The position numbers were made by a program, and so were the translations under genes. Shown here piece by piece: positions 35,101 through 45,700 of a DNA stretch of 61,055 nt; positions within the stretch are counted from its first letter, which is position 1, and each line of letters begins with the position of its first letter. The notes under the pieces are model-generated. The model did not search any database, was not told the DNA's origin, and worked only from the letters and a program-made list of their open reading frames with translations. The DNA is from Geosiphon pyriformis (lineage: Eukaryota; Glomeromycota; Glomeromycetes; Archaeosporales; Geosiphonaceae), in assembly GCA_016748015.1 (NCBI GenBank), contig JAAOMT010000664.1:714000-775054 (forward strand), read 5' to 3'.

Positions 35101-37170
35101 TGTCCAATTATTGAAGTGCCCGGAAAAATTTATCCTGTTCGACAATTTTATCTCGACGAGATCATTCCAAAATTGCGATTACTATATCCTAGCGACGCTA
35201 AGCGGTTAGATTCAAAAGATACCCAACGGTATCTTGATCATGAAAACAAATTTCTCCCAGATATGAAACCCTCACCGAATAATGATCTTTGCTTGCTCTC
35301 CAGTGAACAACCTATAAAGACCATAGTTGCTAAAAACAGTGATGAAGTTAATAGTCAGATTGCTGAAATTGATGATAATGGCAAAGTTTCTCTTTCCTCA
35401 TCTTCTGGTAGAATTATTGACTGGGGTGGATCAAGATTTTTTGATAAAGAAAGGGCCGACGCCCAGGTTCCTTTTGATTTGATTGCCTTAGTTCTTGCTC
35501 ATATTGTTAAAACTGGACGAGAAGGAGGCATTTTGATTTTCTTACCAGGATGGGAAGAAATCACAACACTTAACCGACTTCTTGCTGCCTCTCCGCTACC
35601 ATTGGGTGTAAATTTTTCAGATCCATCACGCTTTCAAATTCATATGCTGCACTCTTCAGTTACATCAGCAGTACAACGACAAGCCTTTGAGCCTCTGCCT
35701 AAACCTGGGATGCGAAAGATTATTATTGCCACCAATATTGCCGAAACCTCAATTACGATTCCAGATATTGTCTATGTAATTGATTCTGGTAAACTGAAAG
35801 AAAAACGTTATGATCAGTCAAAGAGAATGACTAGTTTGATTACAACCTGGGTTAGTCAATCTAACGCTCGGCAAAGGGCTGGAAGAGCAGGACGTGTACG
35901 TGAAGGTGAATATTATGCGATGATGTCTCGAACTCGCTACCAGAATTTAGAAGGTTTCTCCACACCAGAGCTTTTACGATCTGATCTGCAGGAGATTTGC
36001 CTCCAAATCAAAGCTCTTGATCTTCCCGCAACTATTAGCGATGTGCTTGCACAAGCCATTGAACCGCCAGAAGAAGCGACAGTTAAAGCTGCTTTGGACA
36101 ATCTAAAGTCTCTACAAGCCTTGGATGCCTCGGAAGAGATGACTCCCCTTGGCAAGGTTTTGTCCACTTTACCCATCGAGCCTGGTCTTGGGAAAATGGT
36201 GCTTTTAGGCGCGATCTTCCAATGTCTCGATCCAATTCTTACCATTGCGGCATCAATGACTCTCAAATCACCCTTCATGGTACCCCCAGGTGCCAGACAG
36301 CGAGCAGACGCAATAAGAAATCAATGGTCACAAGGACTTTCCAGTGATCATTTTGCTGTTTTGAATGTATATGAAGCCTGGTATAAGCTTTATGTAACCG
36401 GAAATGATTTCCAGTTTTGTAGAAAAAATTTACTCAGTCGAACTGGCATGCAAATGATTGCCAAAACTAAAGGGCAGCTTTTGAACATCTTGGAACGTGG
36501 AAGAGTTATCCCTAGATCTTTTAATAATACAAAGGAAATGAATTCCAATGATTTGGCACTTGGCCCATCTGAATACAATAGATATTCAAATTGTACTCCC
36601 TTACTTCGTGGTATGATTTGTGCTGGTGTATATCCCAATATTTCTATTCTATCCTCTAAAAGGATGACTACTACTCAACATGAAAAGAGCGCCCTTTTCC
36701 ACCCTTCATCGGTGAATTTCGCATCAAAAAGCTCTTCAAGACAAAAAACAAAGGCTTCTAATAATGACCAGGGTTTTCTACCTGGTACACTTTTTGCATA
36801 TACAAGTAAAACGAAGACAATTGATCAACAAGTTTTCATTCGTGACATCACCCGTATTGATCCGTTATCTGCGGTCTTGTTTGGTGGCGAGATAACATCA
36901 CAGAAAGATAAACGTTTGGTTTTGACTGTCGACGAGTGGCTCAGATTTACTGGAAGTAACAATACACTTAATAATGTTACTACTTTGAAAAATTTACTTG
37001 ATCATTGCTTAACCGAGGTCTACCAAGGATTTGGGAGATTCAGTAGGCCTTCTAACGTAGATGAAAAAGTGAAAAACCGACTAGTGGAAGGAATCGCCGA
37101 AGTTATACACGAATTAGATCAAGATATCAAGGAATTCCGAGGGAAATCCTTTATATTTTATAATGATTAA
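32143..37170 (+). CDS. Large DExH-box RNA helicase with dsRBD-like modules
   Basis: Single exon, 1675 residues. Residues 1-440 are disordered, Lys/Ser/Asn/Gln-rich, with imperfect repeats around KKQTSNNES and RKKQTPDNQSQ. Three dsRBD-like segments follow at about 450-530, 540-610 and 620-690 (KKEAERLAVLHICYELY, RKDAELLAAADFKK, KNDAHMAAYFEAA). The core has motif I GSTGCGKTTQLPQIL (about 823), Ia QPRRIAAISVAQRV, II DEVH (about 929), III SAT, IV ILIFLPGWEEI, V TNIAETSITIPDIVYVID and VI QRAGRAGR (about 1244). HA2 and OB-like domains close the protein (MTPLGKVLSTLPIEPGLGKM; GMICAGVYPNI). This is the layout of the DHX9/DHX30/DHX36 group, which unwind dsRNA or G-quadruplexes. The exact orthologue is not determinable. 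No intron in 5 kb contrasts with its neighbours. Confidence 0.9.
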   Translation: MDRKDPMINLYILPRDQEFTHPTYIFKRNNVENYNFDQKMMLMKETRSRTLEIPTYHPQQNEEDQKKDLDFVSVFQSQQSFESSVIEQQFFSRHYLHNNGIHFLDEQIYPLPNSIYSRRPMEVTETGVSETSKFSQYPFSFRSDNALSLNQYRKYSTLHSQTTIETSNHSIDSQARGDQDINWISKSKKSKRSQSLASFSPLNRTRGITFSSPPSSPSPPSPFIKVSKNEKQKTKEKQITSNQNRKITLKQTFKNDNITMEPNQILNNRSQKMEKMQSLNKEIKTLKKQTSNNESPGKFKKLVLNDENKKETKLKTINESQKTRKKQTPDNQSQGSVSPLSSTVPLNPKAQKLPPIPNQLAFGNVGKNRKIPKSKIALIEQLGFQLSSETRRKSSPIPSKNVPNKLTRPSILPKVSSSPRKKNASGIIYTMEYIKRTYDTKTVSSNKENAIWAVNPKNFLLDTVEYELKWELLGPANQRFHRATVTIQLNDTTIAVQGDGLTKKEAERLAVLHICYELYTKGLIPELIKRKSELKATEKIETEAKKHVFEYCARFDHVPVFNTSEINNKFWEATVELPSQEIIGFGRGKVRKDAELLAAADFKKKAEEYQLRHGGESISQTQNKYLTEEISRDFLQFYSKYKKLKNPELKSNLIDKNSWEGSISIGNKVVGVSRQESKNDAHMAAYFEAAISLRKEHTEVWSKFESKGGLKPTVHFTIGDTTSRLLQRLVDETRRAPMFQKKAVNLTSKNERIKPEAKDQPPEPEQLKVLEAVSEKLYDKHQEYLNSKETLKMRSIRDQLPITQYSGPILEAIENNLVTIIVGSTGCGKTTQLPQILFEDAIQKRKGAQCNIIVTQPRRIAAISVAQRVAVERSEKLGQTVGYQVRFENQMPSKTGSILFCTTGLFLRRLHDEISAKDPFEGITHIVVDEVHERDINADFLLVILKRILDERRRNNRSPIKLILMSATIDSGAFAEYFGTFSSNGRCPIIEVPGKIYPVRQFYLDEIIPKLRLLYPSDAKRLDSKDTQRYLDHENKFLPDMKPSPNNDLCLLSSEQPIKTIVAKNSDEVNSQIAEIDDNGKVSLSSSSGRIIDWGGSRFFDKERADAQVPFDLIALVLAHIVKTGREGGILIFLPGWEEITTLNRLLAASPLPLGVNFSDPSRFQIHMLHSSVTSAVQRQAFEPLPKPGMRKIIIATNIAETSITIPDIVYVIDSGKLKEKRYDQSKRMTSLITTWVSQSNARQRAGRAGRVREGEYYAMMSRTRYQNLEGFSTPELLRSDLQEICLQIKALDLPATISDVLAQAIEPPEEATVKAALDNLKSLQALDASEEMTPLGKVLSTLPIEPGLGKMVLLGAIFQCLDPILTIAASMTLKSPFMVPPGARQRADAIRNQWSQGLSSDHFAVLNVYEAWYKLYVTGNDFQFCRKNLLSRTGMQMIAKTKGQLLNILERGRVIPRSFNNTKEMNSNDLALGPSEYNRYSNCTPLLRGMICAGVYPNISILSSKRMTTTQHEKSALFHPSSVNFASKSSSRQKTKASNNDQGFLPGTLFAYTSKTKTIDQQVFIRDITRIDPLSAVLFGGEITSQKDKRLVLTVDEWLRFTGSNNTLNNVTTLKNLLDHCLTEVYQGFGRFSRPSNVDEKVKNRLVEGIAEVIHELDQDIKEFRGKSFIFYND

Positions 37171-37611
37171 ATTCTTTACACGGTCATGAAACTATCAATT
37201 TATTATAATGTTCCCTTTTTTTCGTCATGGGACTTCCACATAATAGAATCTAAAGTATTTACGTTTGTAGGGACAGCTTATATGAATAGATTTTAGATTT
37301 TTAACGATTTGGCTTTTACTCTACAAATCATTTTCTACTCGTGTTTAATTTAATTTAATTCAATTCAAAGGCAAATTTTAAATCCCTTTAAAGATCGAGA
37401 TATTCAAACTTATGGCATATAATCTAAAGAAACTTGGAATCATGCCACGAAGTTGCCTTTTGTGTCACCGAATTCTCCTAACTCCCTATTATCACATCTC
37501 AATTTCTAACAAGCCAAGTCACATGCCCGTTAATGCCTTTCTGATTACCATTTTTAACAGTTATTAAAAATCTGAGTCGAGTAGCTATCCTGCTATTCGT
37601 GAATTTGGCAA
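37171..37611. other. Intergenic
   Basis: AT-rich spacer between two plus-strand genes; holds the helicase 3' UTR and the promoter of the Zn2Cys6 gene. Nothing else seen. Confidence 0.5.
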
Positions 37612-40600
37612 ATGGAATTTCAGAATATTCCTTTAACGAATTCCAACCTTGTAGACTTACCGTCACCCACACCTCTTTCAGCAAGCAACAATGCCAATAC
37701 TGGGACGCCAATCAAACGTTTTAAGCCAATCGAGACTTGTGACCATTGTAAGGAGCGAAAAGTTAAATGCGATAAAGAGCGGCCAGTATGCGGCACTTGT
37801 AAGAGAACTAAAAGAGAGTGTACCTATGAGTTCTCTGCTTCTTCAAAGCGTGGGAGGCCCAAAAGTGAACTTGAGATTTTGCAGGAACAGATAGACGATG
37901 TTGTTACCATTCAGCACGGTCAACTAAATCAGCTGGAATCATTATTAGAAATGGCTGTAAAGGGGACCAGAGATCTTTCACAGACTTCAACAATAAATTT
38001 GTCTGATTTGATACCGAGTAACGATAATTCAGATGGAGAAGGTTTCCTTCAAAGTCAAGTTTTTAATGTAAGTTTAAGTTAGCAGGAGTTTTTTCAGCGT
38101 TAACTACGTATTTTAATCAATTTTGTGATTACCAGGGCTGGGTTGGGATGCATCCAAACGACGTAATGCCTGCCCCAAGTTTGAATCAAAACATATCTGA
38201 GGAGACTCTACAAGTTTCAGCTCAATTAGCTGCAACATTGCCTAAAAACAGCAAAGCGCCAGTGGTGCGAGATGATTTAATTATTTGTTTTTTTTTTTGC
38301 CAAGAACCTTTAAAATGCTATATTTTTAATCTTTACCTCTACAGGTTCACAGCAGTAACATAAATGATCTCAATCAATATCAAGGAATCAATCTGGCTGC
38401 ATCAGATCCAATTGATCAGCTTACAAATGAATTCGATAGCCTAAATCCATTCGAATCTACTCAATATATCGGAGAAGGATCACTATTAATGCTAAGTGAT
38501 GTTGGTGAAGAAACGATACTTCCTCAAAAGCCTACTGATCTGTCTCAAGTTGAACCAGAACTTAAAATCATACCAGAACCAGTCGCAGCAAAATATATGA
38601 TAGACTTATATTATCAGGTATTTGAATTGGACCGGATTGAAATTAACTCGATAAACATATAGATTGATTTTTAGTCTTTCTTCATAACATCAGCGAGTTT
38701 ATCGACATTATCCACATCTAAGAAGAAAATTTGTTGACGATTGCCTTGCAAATCTTTCAAAGCCACAACATTTCCTTTTGCTTAATAGTGTCTTTTTTGC
38801 TGCTTCACCATTTCATAAGGATGAGAAAATGCGTGACGGAAAAACTTATCACAAGGTATTTAAGTAAAGATGAATATTCAATTTGTAATTTTTTAAGATT
38901 ACAATTCGTTTATGATTCTCTCAAATTAAATAATAAAAATTAGAGAGCAGTAGGTAATGGAAAATTCATTAATATACTGTTTATAAGCTTTGCTTTGTTA
39001 TTCTTTGCTTTGAATTTACATTTATTACAATGCTGATATGCCTCAATTCCAATAAGCCTTATTACAGAATCATTGCTTGCAAACTCCTCACGTTTTAACA
39101 GTGATAAGTCTTTTTATACTTGGTTTACATACCCGGACGGTAAGTTGGTTAATTTTAAAACTATAAGAGCAAATTTCATTTAATTTTATTAAAAGAAATT
39201 GTTTTTTATTAGATGGGCTCAGCGTGGATCTTTCATGGAATGGGATCAAAAATGACTTTTGAATTGGGATTACATCGAAAAATTAAGAGATTTCAAATGA
39301 ATGAAGAAATCAAAGAAATGAGGGATATGGCATTTTGGGGTTGCTTTGTGGCCGAAACGTGAGCATAAATTTAGATGGATTTACTTCACTGGTTAAGAAT
39401 TAGTCGGAAAAAAAATGCACCGAAAAATGCTTTTATTTATTTTTTATAGATGGGTTTCAGCATGTTATGGCCGTCCAAGCGCGATTGATGAAGCGAGTTG
39501 TGATGTAGACCTTCTTCCTATACCATCAGATCCTGAGCCAGATGAAGAGACAAGACTTCATATTGCATGGATTCTTCAAATAAATTTAATGCGCATTTTC
39601 GCTCAAGTAAGTTATATTAAGCTCAATCGGAATAAAAATCATTATTAATTCAAAAAAATTTATTCTCAGGTGCGTAAATATTTGTATGGACGGTCAAAAA
39701 TAGAAGGTACTCGGCGAGAAGAGAATCAATTTCGATTCTTGGATGCAGCTCTTGGTCGCTGGTTTTATACTTTACCACAATGGTTAAAATTCGAAGAGAT
39801 GGCAAAAGATGAACAGGGTAGTTTGCTAGGATCTATCGGGGGTAAATATCGGTCTATCAATTTTTTTCCATTATTTAAATCTAATATCTTCTTGACCCTA
39901 TACTTGATATTTCTGCAGGAGAGATGCACACACTATTTTGGACTGTGCTTATTCTTCTTCATAGCCTTAATCTCACAATGTTCACCTCAAGTCCATCCAA
40001 ACTCACAATACACACTAGCCAAGATTCCACCCGTTTATCTTCTCAAACTATTTGCATTCATGCTGCTACTATCCTTCTGCATTGGCTTGATGTCCTAATG
40101 AATTCAGTACCAGATTTTTTTGAACAATCATGTACCGCTTTATTTTCTATAGCCCCTGCCATTCGTGTTTTATCTTGGACTGCACAAAGAGGTGATCAAA
40201 AAGCTGAAAGTATGGTAGAACGACTAAAAGAAATTAAGAATGAAGTGAAAGAAATTGCTCGAAGAAGATTTGCAACAGGTAGATTGGATGGCGAGGAAAA
40301 ACTTAAAGGATGGTTGGGAAAATTTAAGAAAGAGGAAGAAGCCAAAAGCAGCAAAGCCCAAGATGGAAATAAGATGCTCAATCCGGATCAATACAAAAAT
40401 GATCGTTCACAGAATTCCCACAAAACTCGAAATCCAACCCGTCGGCGAAATAACAAATCAACTAATTGGAATGATGACACCGACAATTTTAAATTTACTT
40501 TTGCACCAACTAATTTCAATAGTTTTCAAGAATCCTCTCAACAAAATTTACACCCATATAATTATTCCGATACACCCCAACATCAAGAGTTTCATATATC

Positions 40601-40958
40601 TGGGGAATCCACAAATTACAATTCAAATTATTCAGAATTACAGTTCTCTAATCTATCTGCACCGAATCCTTCATCTGCCTCAACATCCCCCAATCCATCT
40701 ACCATATCTTCTCAAATGGGGCAACCGTCTTTTCATTCACCTATCTTCAGTGGAATCAATTATATTTCCCCTCAACAACAACAACAACAACAACAACAAC
40801 TTCAGAATCCGACAAATATTTGGAACTCACCACCTGATAATAAACCTATTGTAAGAATTCAAGACCAGTATGGCGAAGAATATGAGGCGAAAATTTTGAT
40901 GGATAATGGTAGCAATCTTGTTGGCTATAGTAATGAAGAATATGTGCCTACATTTTGA
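37612..40958 (+). CDS. Zn2Cys6 transcription factor with fungal-specific middle domain
   Basis: Nine exons fit one frame: 37612-38067, 38136-38264, 38345-38617, 38694-38855, 39068-39139, 39213-39358, 39450-39606, 39670-39841, 39919-40958, giving 868 residues. The binuclear cluster is CDHCKERKVKCDKERPVC followed by GTCKRTKREC (Cx2Cx6Cx6Cx2Cx6C, about residues 43-70), with a basic linker and a short dimerisation helix. The middle-homology region includes LRRKFVDDCLANLSKP, GSAWIFHGMGSKMTFELGLH and LGRWFYTLPQWLKFEEM. The C terminus is Asn/Ser/Pro-rich with a polyglutamine run (about 40772-40801), typical of activation domains. Exons 4 and 5 are the least certain, because each could be longer: residues normally present before YRHYPHL and before NHCLQTP are missing. 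Target genes are unknown. Confidence 0.82.
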
Positions 40959-41389
40959 AGGTTAAGGCACAAACGAATGCCTCTTCTCATTATGGTCTCA
41001 AGCCTATCACACATTGTGCATTAAATTTTACAACATTCGTTATTTAACTTTTGTATTATATTTATGAGTGTAATTATTATTTGGTCGAATCAATTTGGTG
41101 GCTCAATGAAAAGTAATGATCATCAAATTTTCATAAACCACGTGTCTAGTTTCTAGATATTTCGCATAAGTGAAGTATGAATCATTCGTATTCCTTGATT
41201 ATTTTAATCATTAGGAAATGACTAAACTTCTTAATATTGGTTCAACGCGAGACTACGTCCTCGCATCGAGCCTTTTACATCAAGTTTGCACTCTCTTTTA
41301 TGCTTTCAAAAATTTCATAGTTCAGAAATTTGAAGAAAAGGGCCTTTGGTACTCCCCGAGTCAAAAGTTCCCCACAAAACGTTTTCAGA
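40959..41389. other. Intergenic
   Basis: Spacer between the Zn2Cys6 gene and the carrier gene. The carrier frame is open about 20 codons upstream of its ATG but without another ATG. Confidence 0.5.
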
Positions 41390-42535
41390 ATGAATCGCCC
41401 ATACCTAGATGCTGATCAAGTTATAGATTTCAAACGCTATTACGCTTATGGATTTGTGATAAACCTCATACCGCTTTACATATTTTACCCTGTACGTACC
41501 GGTAAGACACTTCAACAGGCCAACATTGGTACAGGCTTCTCGACCTCACTTTTTTCTGTGATCGCTGAAAGAACGCGAACTGAAGGGGTGCGTGGTTTGT
41601 ACAAAGGTCTCGGTGTATACGCGTTTGGTAGCATAAGTGGACGTCTAGTTCACTTTGCTACCTATGATGCCCTACGAGAACGTGTATATAAGGGACGTGG
41701 GAGTAGTCTTGGTCTTGGCTGGCTAGAAGGACGAGATCCGGCAATCATTAATGGATTCTTGGGCACTTTGGCTTCCGTTACCACCTCGTCTTTCATGGTG
41801 CCTTTTGATATGATTTCTCATCAACTACAAGTTTCAAAAAAGGATCCTTCAGTCAATAATATACAACATCCAGAATCTCTTAACATAAATAATAAAAACC
41901 AACCTATAAACGAAAATAGTACCTTTCCCAAGCGCAATATTCACACTATTAATCACATAAAACAATTCACTTTTGGTATATTATCCACAGCACATGAAAA
42001 AGCCACCAAAACTCCAACGAAATCTTCAATTTTCCCTTCTATTAAGTTACGTGACAATTTTATTACACGTCTAAAACCTCATGATGTGCCATGGTATCGT
42101 TTCTTATATCGTGGCTGGTCAGCAGGGATTTTGAGTACAATTTCTTTTTTTCCCGTATATTTTTATACCTATACTTTCACTCTGCAGCATCTGGAGCGCA
42201 ATCAACATTTCTTTACTTTTCTACCCTCTCAGCACTTTTTCCTTTCTGTCAGTGCGGGAATGGTAGCTGGCCTATCGGCGACTTTTGCATCTGCACCATT
42301 TGATGTTGTAAAAACTCGTATCCAAATCGCCCGAGAAGCTGGACATAATAATATGCGATGGTTGGCAATGGCAGGATCGATATTACGTACTCAGGGACTC
42401 AGGGGTATGTTTGTGGGAATGTCTGCCAGATTGTCTATTATAGTACCCTTAGGCAGTCTCAACTTTTGGGTATTTGAAAAGGTTCGGGAATGGAGTGCTG
42501 TACGAATTGAATTACCACCTTCTAGTGATCATTAA
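41390..42535 (+). CDS. Mitochondrial carrier, SLC25A44-like
   Basis: Intronless, 381 residues from the first ATG (MNRPYLDADQVIDFKRYYAY). Three carrier repeats are visible: IFYPVRTGKTLQQAN with TEGVRGLYKGLGVYAFG, FMVPFDMISHQLQV with WYRFLYRGWSAG, and FASAPFDVVKTRIQIA with TQGLRGMFVGMSAR. The Px(D/E)xx(K/R)-type signatures are degenerate in the first repeat (PVRTGK) and second (PFDMIS), as in SLC25A44 proteins. An insert of about 60 polar residues lies in the second matrix loop (41840-42060). SLC25A44 imports branched-chain amino acids into mitochondria in mammals. Substrate assignment here is inference from the repeat signatures. Confidence 0.82.
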   Translation: MNRPYLDADQVIDFKRYYAYGFVINLIPLYIFYPVRTGKTLQQANIGTGFSTSLFSVIAERTRTEGVRGLYKGLGVYAFGSISGRLVHFATYDALRERVYKGRGSSLGLGWLEGRDPAIINGFLGTLASVTTSSFMVPFDMISHQLQVSKKDPSVNNIQHPESLNINNKNQPINENSTFPKRNIHTINHIKQFTFGILSTAHEKATKTPTKSSIFPSIKLRDNFITRLKPHDVPWYRFLYRGWSAGILSTISFFPVYFYTYTFTLQHLERNQHFFTFLPSQHFFLSVSAGMVAGLSATFASAPFDVVKTRIQIAREAGHNNMRWLAMAGSILRTQGLRGMFVGMSARLSIIVPLGSLNFWVFEKVREWSAVRIELPPSSDH

Positions 42536-42981
42536 GTTTCAACCTTATTAATAATATCATTAAAGTCAATGATAAGGGCTTTGGACCATAATGCAAAATA
42601 ATATATTTTTATCCACCGACATCTGACTCTTTTAAATCATTGAGCCCTCGATTGAACATTATTGAAACAAGTGAATGGAGGTCAAAAAATCACTTTCCAT
42701 GGATTTTATTAAGGGAAAACAAAACCTCAGTTAAATCAACTTGATCAGGAATTTTGATTGGAAACATAAGCAGGATGATTTTACGAAGGCCAAGACAAAT
42801 GTTCCTTTTATGAAGTCATCTTCATTAAAGAGGTAACAAGCTCTTTAGATTATTTATCATATAATCCTTTTTTACTTCATGCCTCCTAACAATACCCTTG
42901 GATGTTTTTAATAGTTAACTGTAGATGAGTTTCAAAATAATCCAATCCAATATTCTTAATTCCTAAGATTTTGAGCCTTTA
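42536..42981. other. Convergent intergenic region
   Basis: Between the 3' ends of the carrier gene and the minus-strand hypothetical gene. No feature recognised. Confidence 0.5.
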
Positions 42982-44547
42982 TTAGTAAATCAAAGGGCAA
43001 AGAGTAACCTTTGGTGGATGCTTCCTTTTCCTAAAGTTAATCCTTGAGCCCAGGTCTACAACCTCAACCAAGAATTCTTCTATCTGGGCTTTATATACAT
43101 CATCAGCCAATGAGTTTAGTGTCACAGGTGAAGGAAAACGAGAAATTTCAGAATTTAGAGAGAAAATCCTATCGCGATCAGATGAAAGTGCAAACGGCAA
43201 TGATAAGGGCCGATCTTGGAGAGATGATTGTTTTTTCCCTTCCATAACCCTCTCAATGTCTTTATCAACGAATATCATGATTCCAGATTTTCCATTTTCT
43301 TGGGACTCTGTAACTGTCAAATTCTTGGTAGATTTCGCAATATCTGTCTGTAAGTTAATTAAGCCAACAGGAAATGCGCCAAGTGGTCTAGAATTTTCAA
43401 GTATCTCCAACTTCAACGTAAAGTGTGGATCTTCCGGATCAATATCCAAAGAATTCAACCATTGATGAATATTTTCGATTGTTATGCCACGAGGAAATAT
43501 GATTTTTAGCTCGAATTCCGATATTTTAATCTCGAGTTGAGTTATATTTTCCAATATTTTATCCAAAATAGATATTACTGCCATTGAATGGGCATATTGT
43601 CTATTTGCTCTCTCCTTCAGGTAGTGAATTAGTGAAGGACTCTGTTGTTTGTTTTGAGGTCTATGACCTACCAAATGAGGATTTGTTGGCGTACATAATG
43701 GAGTGACAGCCGTTTGTCGTTCAACATCCCTATAGTGAGAACTTGTATTGGGTTCTGTGATAGGGAATAGATCAAAAACTAGCACGTAAACCTGAAGATT
43801 TTCATCAGAAATGTTTTCATTCAAGATTTCTACTCCACCAGTGGCCTTAGGCAGACAGCCATTAACTGAAAATTTTGGCGACTTGTCACCCCCAACCCCC
43901 CTTGGAATTTTCAAGGACAAACTTTGAATTTGATTTGAATAGGAATTATGCGAATTTTTTTCATGATCTGGTAGAATATTTTGTGGTGAGAAAAAATTAT
44001 GATTATGTGAAATAGTTGTAAAAGGCCTACAAACAAGTTGTGCTAGCACACTTCCATTTGAAGTGGCTTGTTTTAAAGCTGATTGCGGGACAGAGCAAAA
44101 CGTTCTCGGGGACCCAAAAAATACTTTTTTGGCATTAGCAAAATTGGACCCGAAACCTGGCCTAATTGAAAAACTCCGGTTAGGATTGCAAAACCTGAGG
44201 GCATTTAATGGCACAGGAGCTGATATAGGAGAGATGACTTTGACTATCGGAAAGTTTTTGAAGAAGAATTTTCTAAGGCAGGCTTCTTGAACTTTGAAAG
44301 CTGAGGAGAGAAAATTTCTGTCGAATTGAGAGAATTGAAGTTGTTTGAAGCCAAGAGGTTTGGCCCCAACGCAGTCAATGTGAGAAGTCGGCTTGAGTTC
44401 TTTAGATCCAAAAAATTCCAAATGGGTTCGCAAGGGTGAAACCCAAGTCTTTAATTTTGAGAACATGACTTTTAGCAAGCAGGTTCCGTGGAACTTGGAT
44501 ATTTCGGATTTGATTTTTAAAGAAGCCCAGTTCCACATGACCACCAT
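42982..44547 (-). CDS. Hypothetical protein, 521 residues
   Basis: Single exon from the ATG at 44547 (MVVMWNWASLKIKSEI). The first 140 residues are rich in Lys, Phe, Ser and Arg and poor in acidic residues, compatible with a mitochondrial presequence. The C-terminal half looks globular: ENLQVYVLVFDLFPI, SMAVISILDKILENITQLEI, SRPLGAFPVGLINLQTDI, GIMIFVDKDIERVMEG and YKAQIEEFLVEVVDLGSR. I recognise no family. Coding character is convincing because the frame is open for 1.5 kb in otherwise AT-biased DNA. It abuts the large AT island, so it is the last host gene before it. Confidence 0.6.
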   Translation of the reverse strand: MVVMWNWASLKIKSEISKFHGTCLLKVMFSKLKTWVSPLRTHLEFFGSKELKPTSHIDCVGAKPLGFKQLQFSQFDRNFLSSAFKVQEACLRKFFFKNFPIVKVISPISAPVPLNALRFCNPNRSFSIRPGFGSNFANAKKVFFGSPRTFCSVPQSALKQATSNGSVLAQLVCRPFTTISHNHNFFSPQNILPDHEKNSHNSYSNQIQSLSLKIPRGVGGDKSPKFSVNGCLPKATGGVEILNENISDENLQVYVLVFDLFPITEPNTSSHYRDVERQTAVTPLCTPTNPHLVGHRPQNKQQSPSLIHYLKERANRQYAHSMAVISILDKILENITQLEIKISEFELKIIFPRGITIENIHQWLNSLDIDPEDPHFTLKLEILENSRPLGAFPVGLINLQTDIAKSTKNLTVTESQENGKSGIMIFVDKDIERVMEGKKQSSLQDRPLSLPFALSSDRDRIFSLNSEISRFPSPVTLNSLADDVYKAQIEEFLVEVVDLGSRINFRKRKHPPKVTLCPLIY

Positions 44548-44559
44548 CGTACAAGTTAG

Positions 44560-45700
44560 CAATTAGTATCAAGGAGTTTTATTAAAATTAATTTTAATAA
44601 GTTATTTTCTAAATAGATTAAATTATTTGATACTTTTAAAAAATATTATTTTGAACAATAGTTCTTATATTCTATGAAATAATTTTTAATAACCAATCTG
44701 TTTATAATATATAACTTAAAAAATATTACAAATAATCTAATTAATTATATGTTGTAATATTAAAGATTAACAAAAACCAAACATAAATAAATACACTATT
44801 TTCAAAACAAAAATATTTTTAATTTATATAACAATTATTTTCTAAATAAAACATTTAAAATACTTTTTATATTTTTCATAATATTGGGAAAACAATTACC
44901 AAGAAAAAAAGAACTAATAATAAAATAAATAAATATATGTTTAAATATATAATAATAGTAATATTATTATTAAAAAGTTCTGTTTTTTTTATATAAAAAA
45001 CAGTTAAAACTTTATAATTTGACTTGGTAAAATTATAAAAAACATAAAATTTTTAAAAATACAACTTCAAAAATACAAATAAAAATCTTTAAATATTATA
45101 TAATTAACTATTTTCAGAGTTTTAATTGTTAAAAAAACCAAAATTTTTATATAAATTCTCTTTTATTATTATATTTTCTATATAATTCTGTTTAAAAAAA
45201 ATTATTAATAGTTTATATTTAGAAAAAAACTAGAAAATTATTAACATAAATATATTTAATTATTTTGTTAACTTATTTATTTATTTTTTAAAATTAAAAA
45301 AAAATTTAATATTTATAAACAAATTATTATTAAAAACAGCATTAAAAAAACAAAATAACTAATAAAATCTGTTTTTTAATATATATATTAATTAACTATT
45401 ATTTTGTAAATTTAATTATTATTTTTAATCTAATTAAAATTTTTTTAACAAAATTATATTTTATTATAATATTACTATATAATACTAAAAAACCAAAAAA
45501 TTATATAATTATATTTATTAACAGAATTTTAAAAATATTAACAAAAATTTTTTTGACAATTAATTTTTAATTTGTATATATATTTACATGTTTTAAATTA
45601 GTTTTAATATAATATTATACTATATAACTAATTTTTTAACTGTATTTAAACTTAATTTAAACATAAATATTTTTTTTTATTAAAGTTTAATAAATATAAT
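44560..45700. other. AT-rich island, left part
   Basis: Extremely AT-rich (roughly 85 percent by eye), with no open frame above 60 codons. It lies 3' of ORF1-type element B and may be its decayed flank or another repeat; no residual similarity was identified. Confidence 0.5.

Noticed and set aside
38618-38693. Frameshift in the Zn2Cys6 gene near exon 4
   Set aside because: A simple GT-AG intron keeps frame, although a few expected residues are missing, so an indel cannot be claimed.
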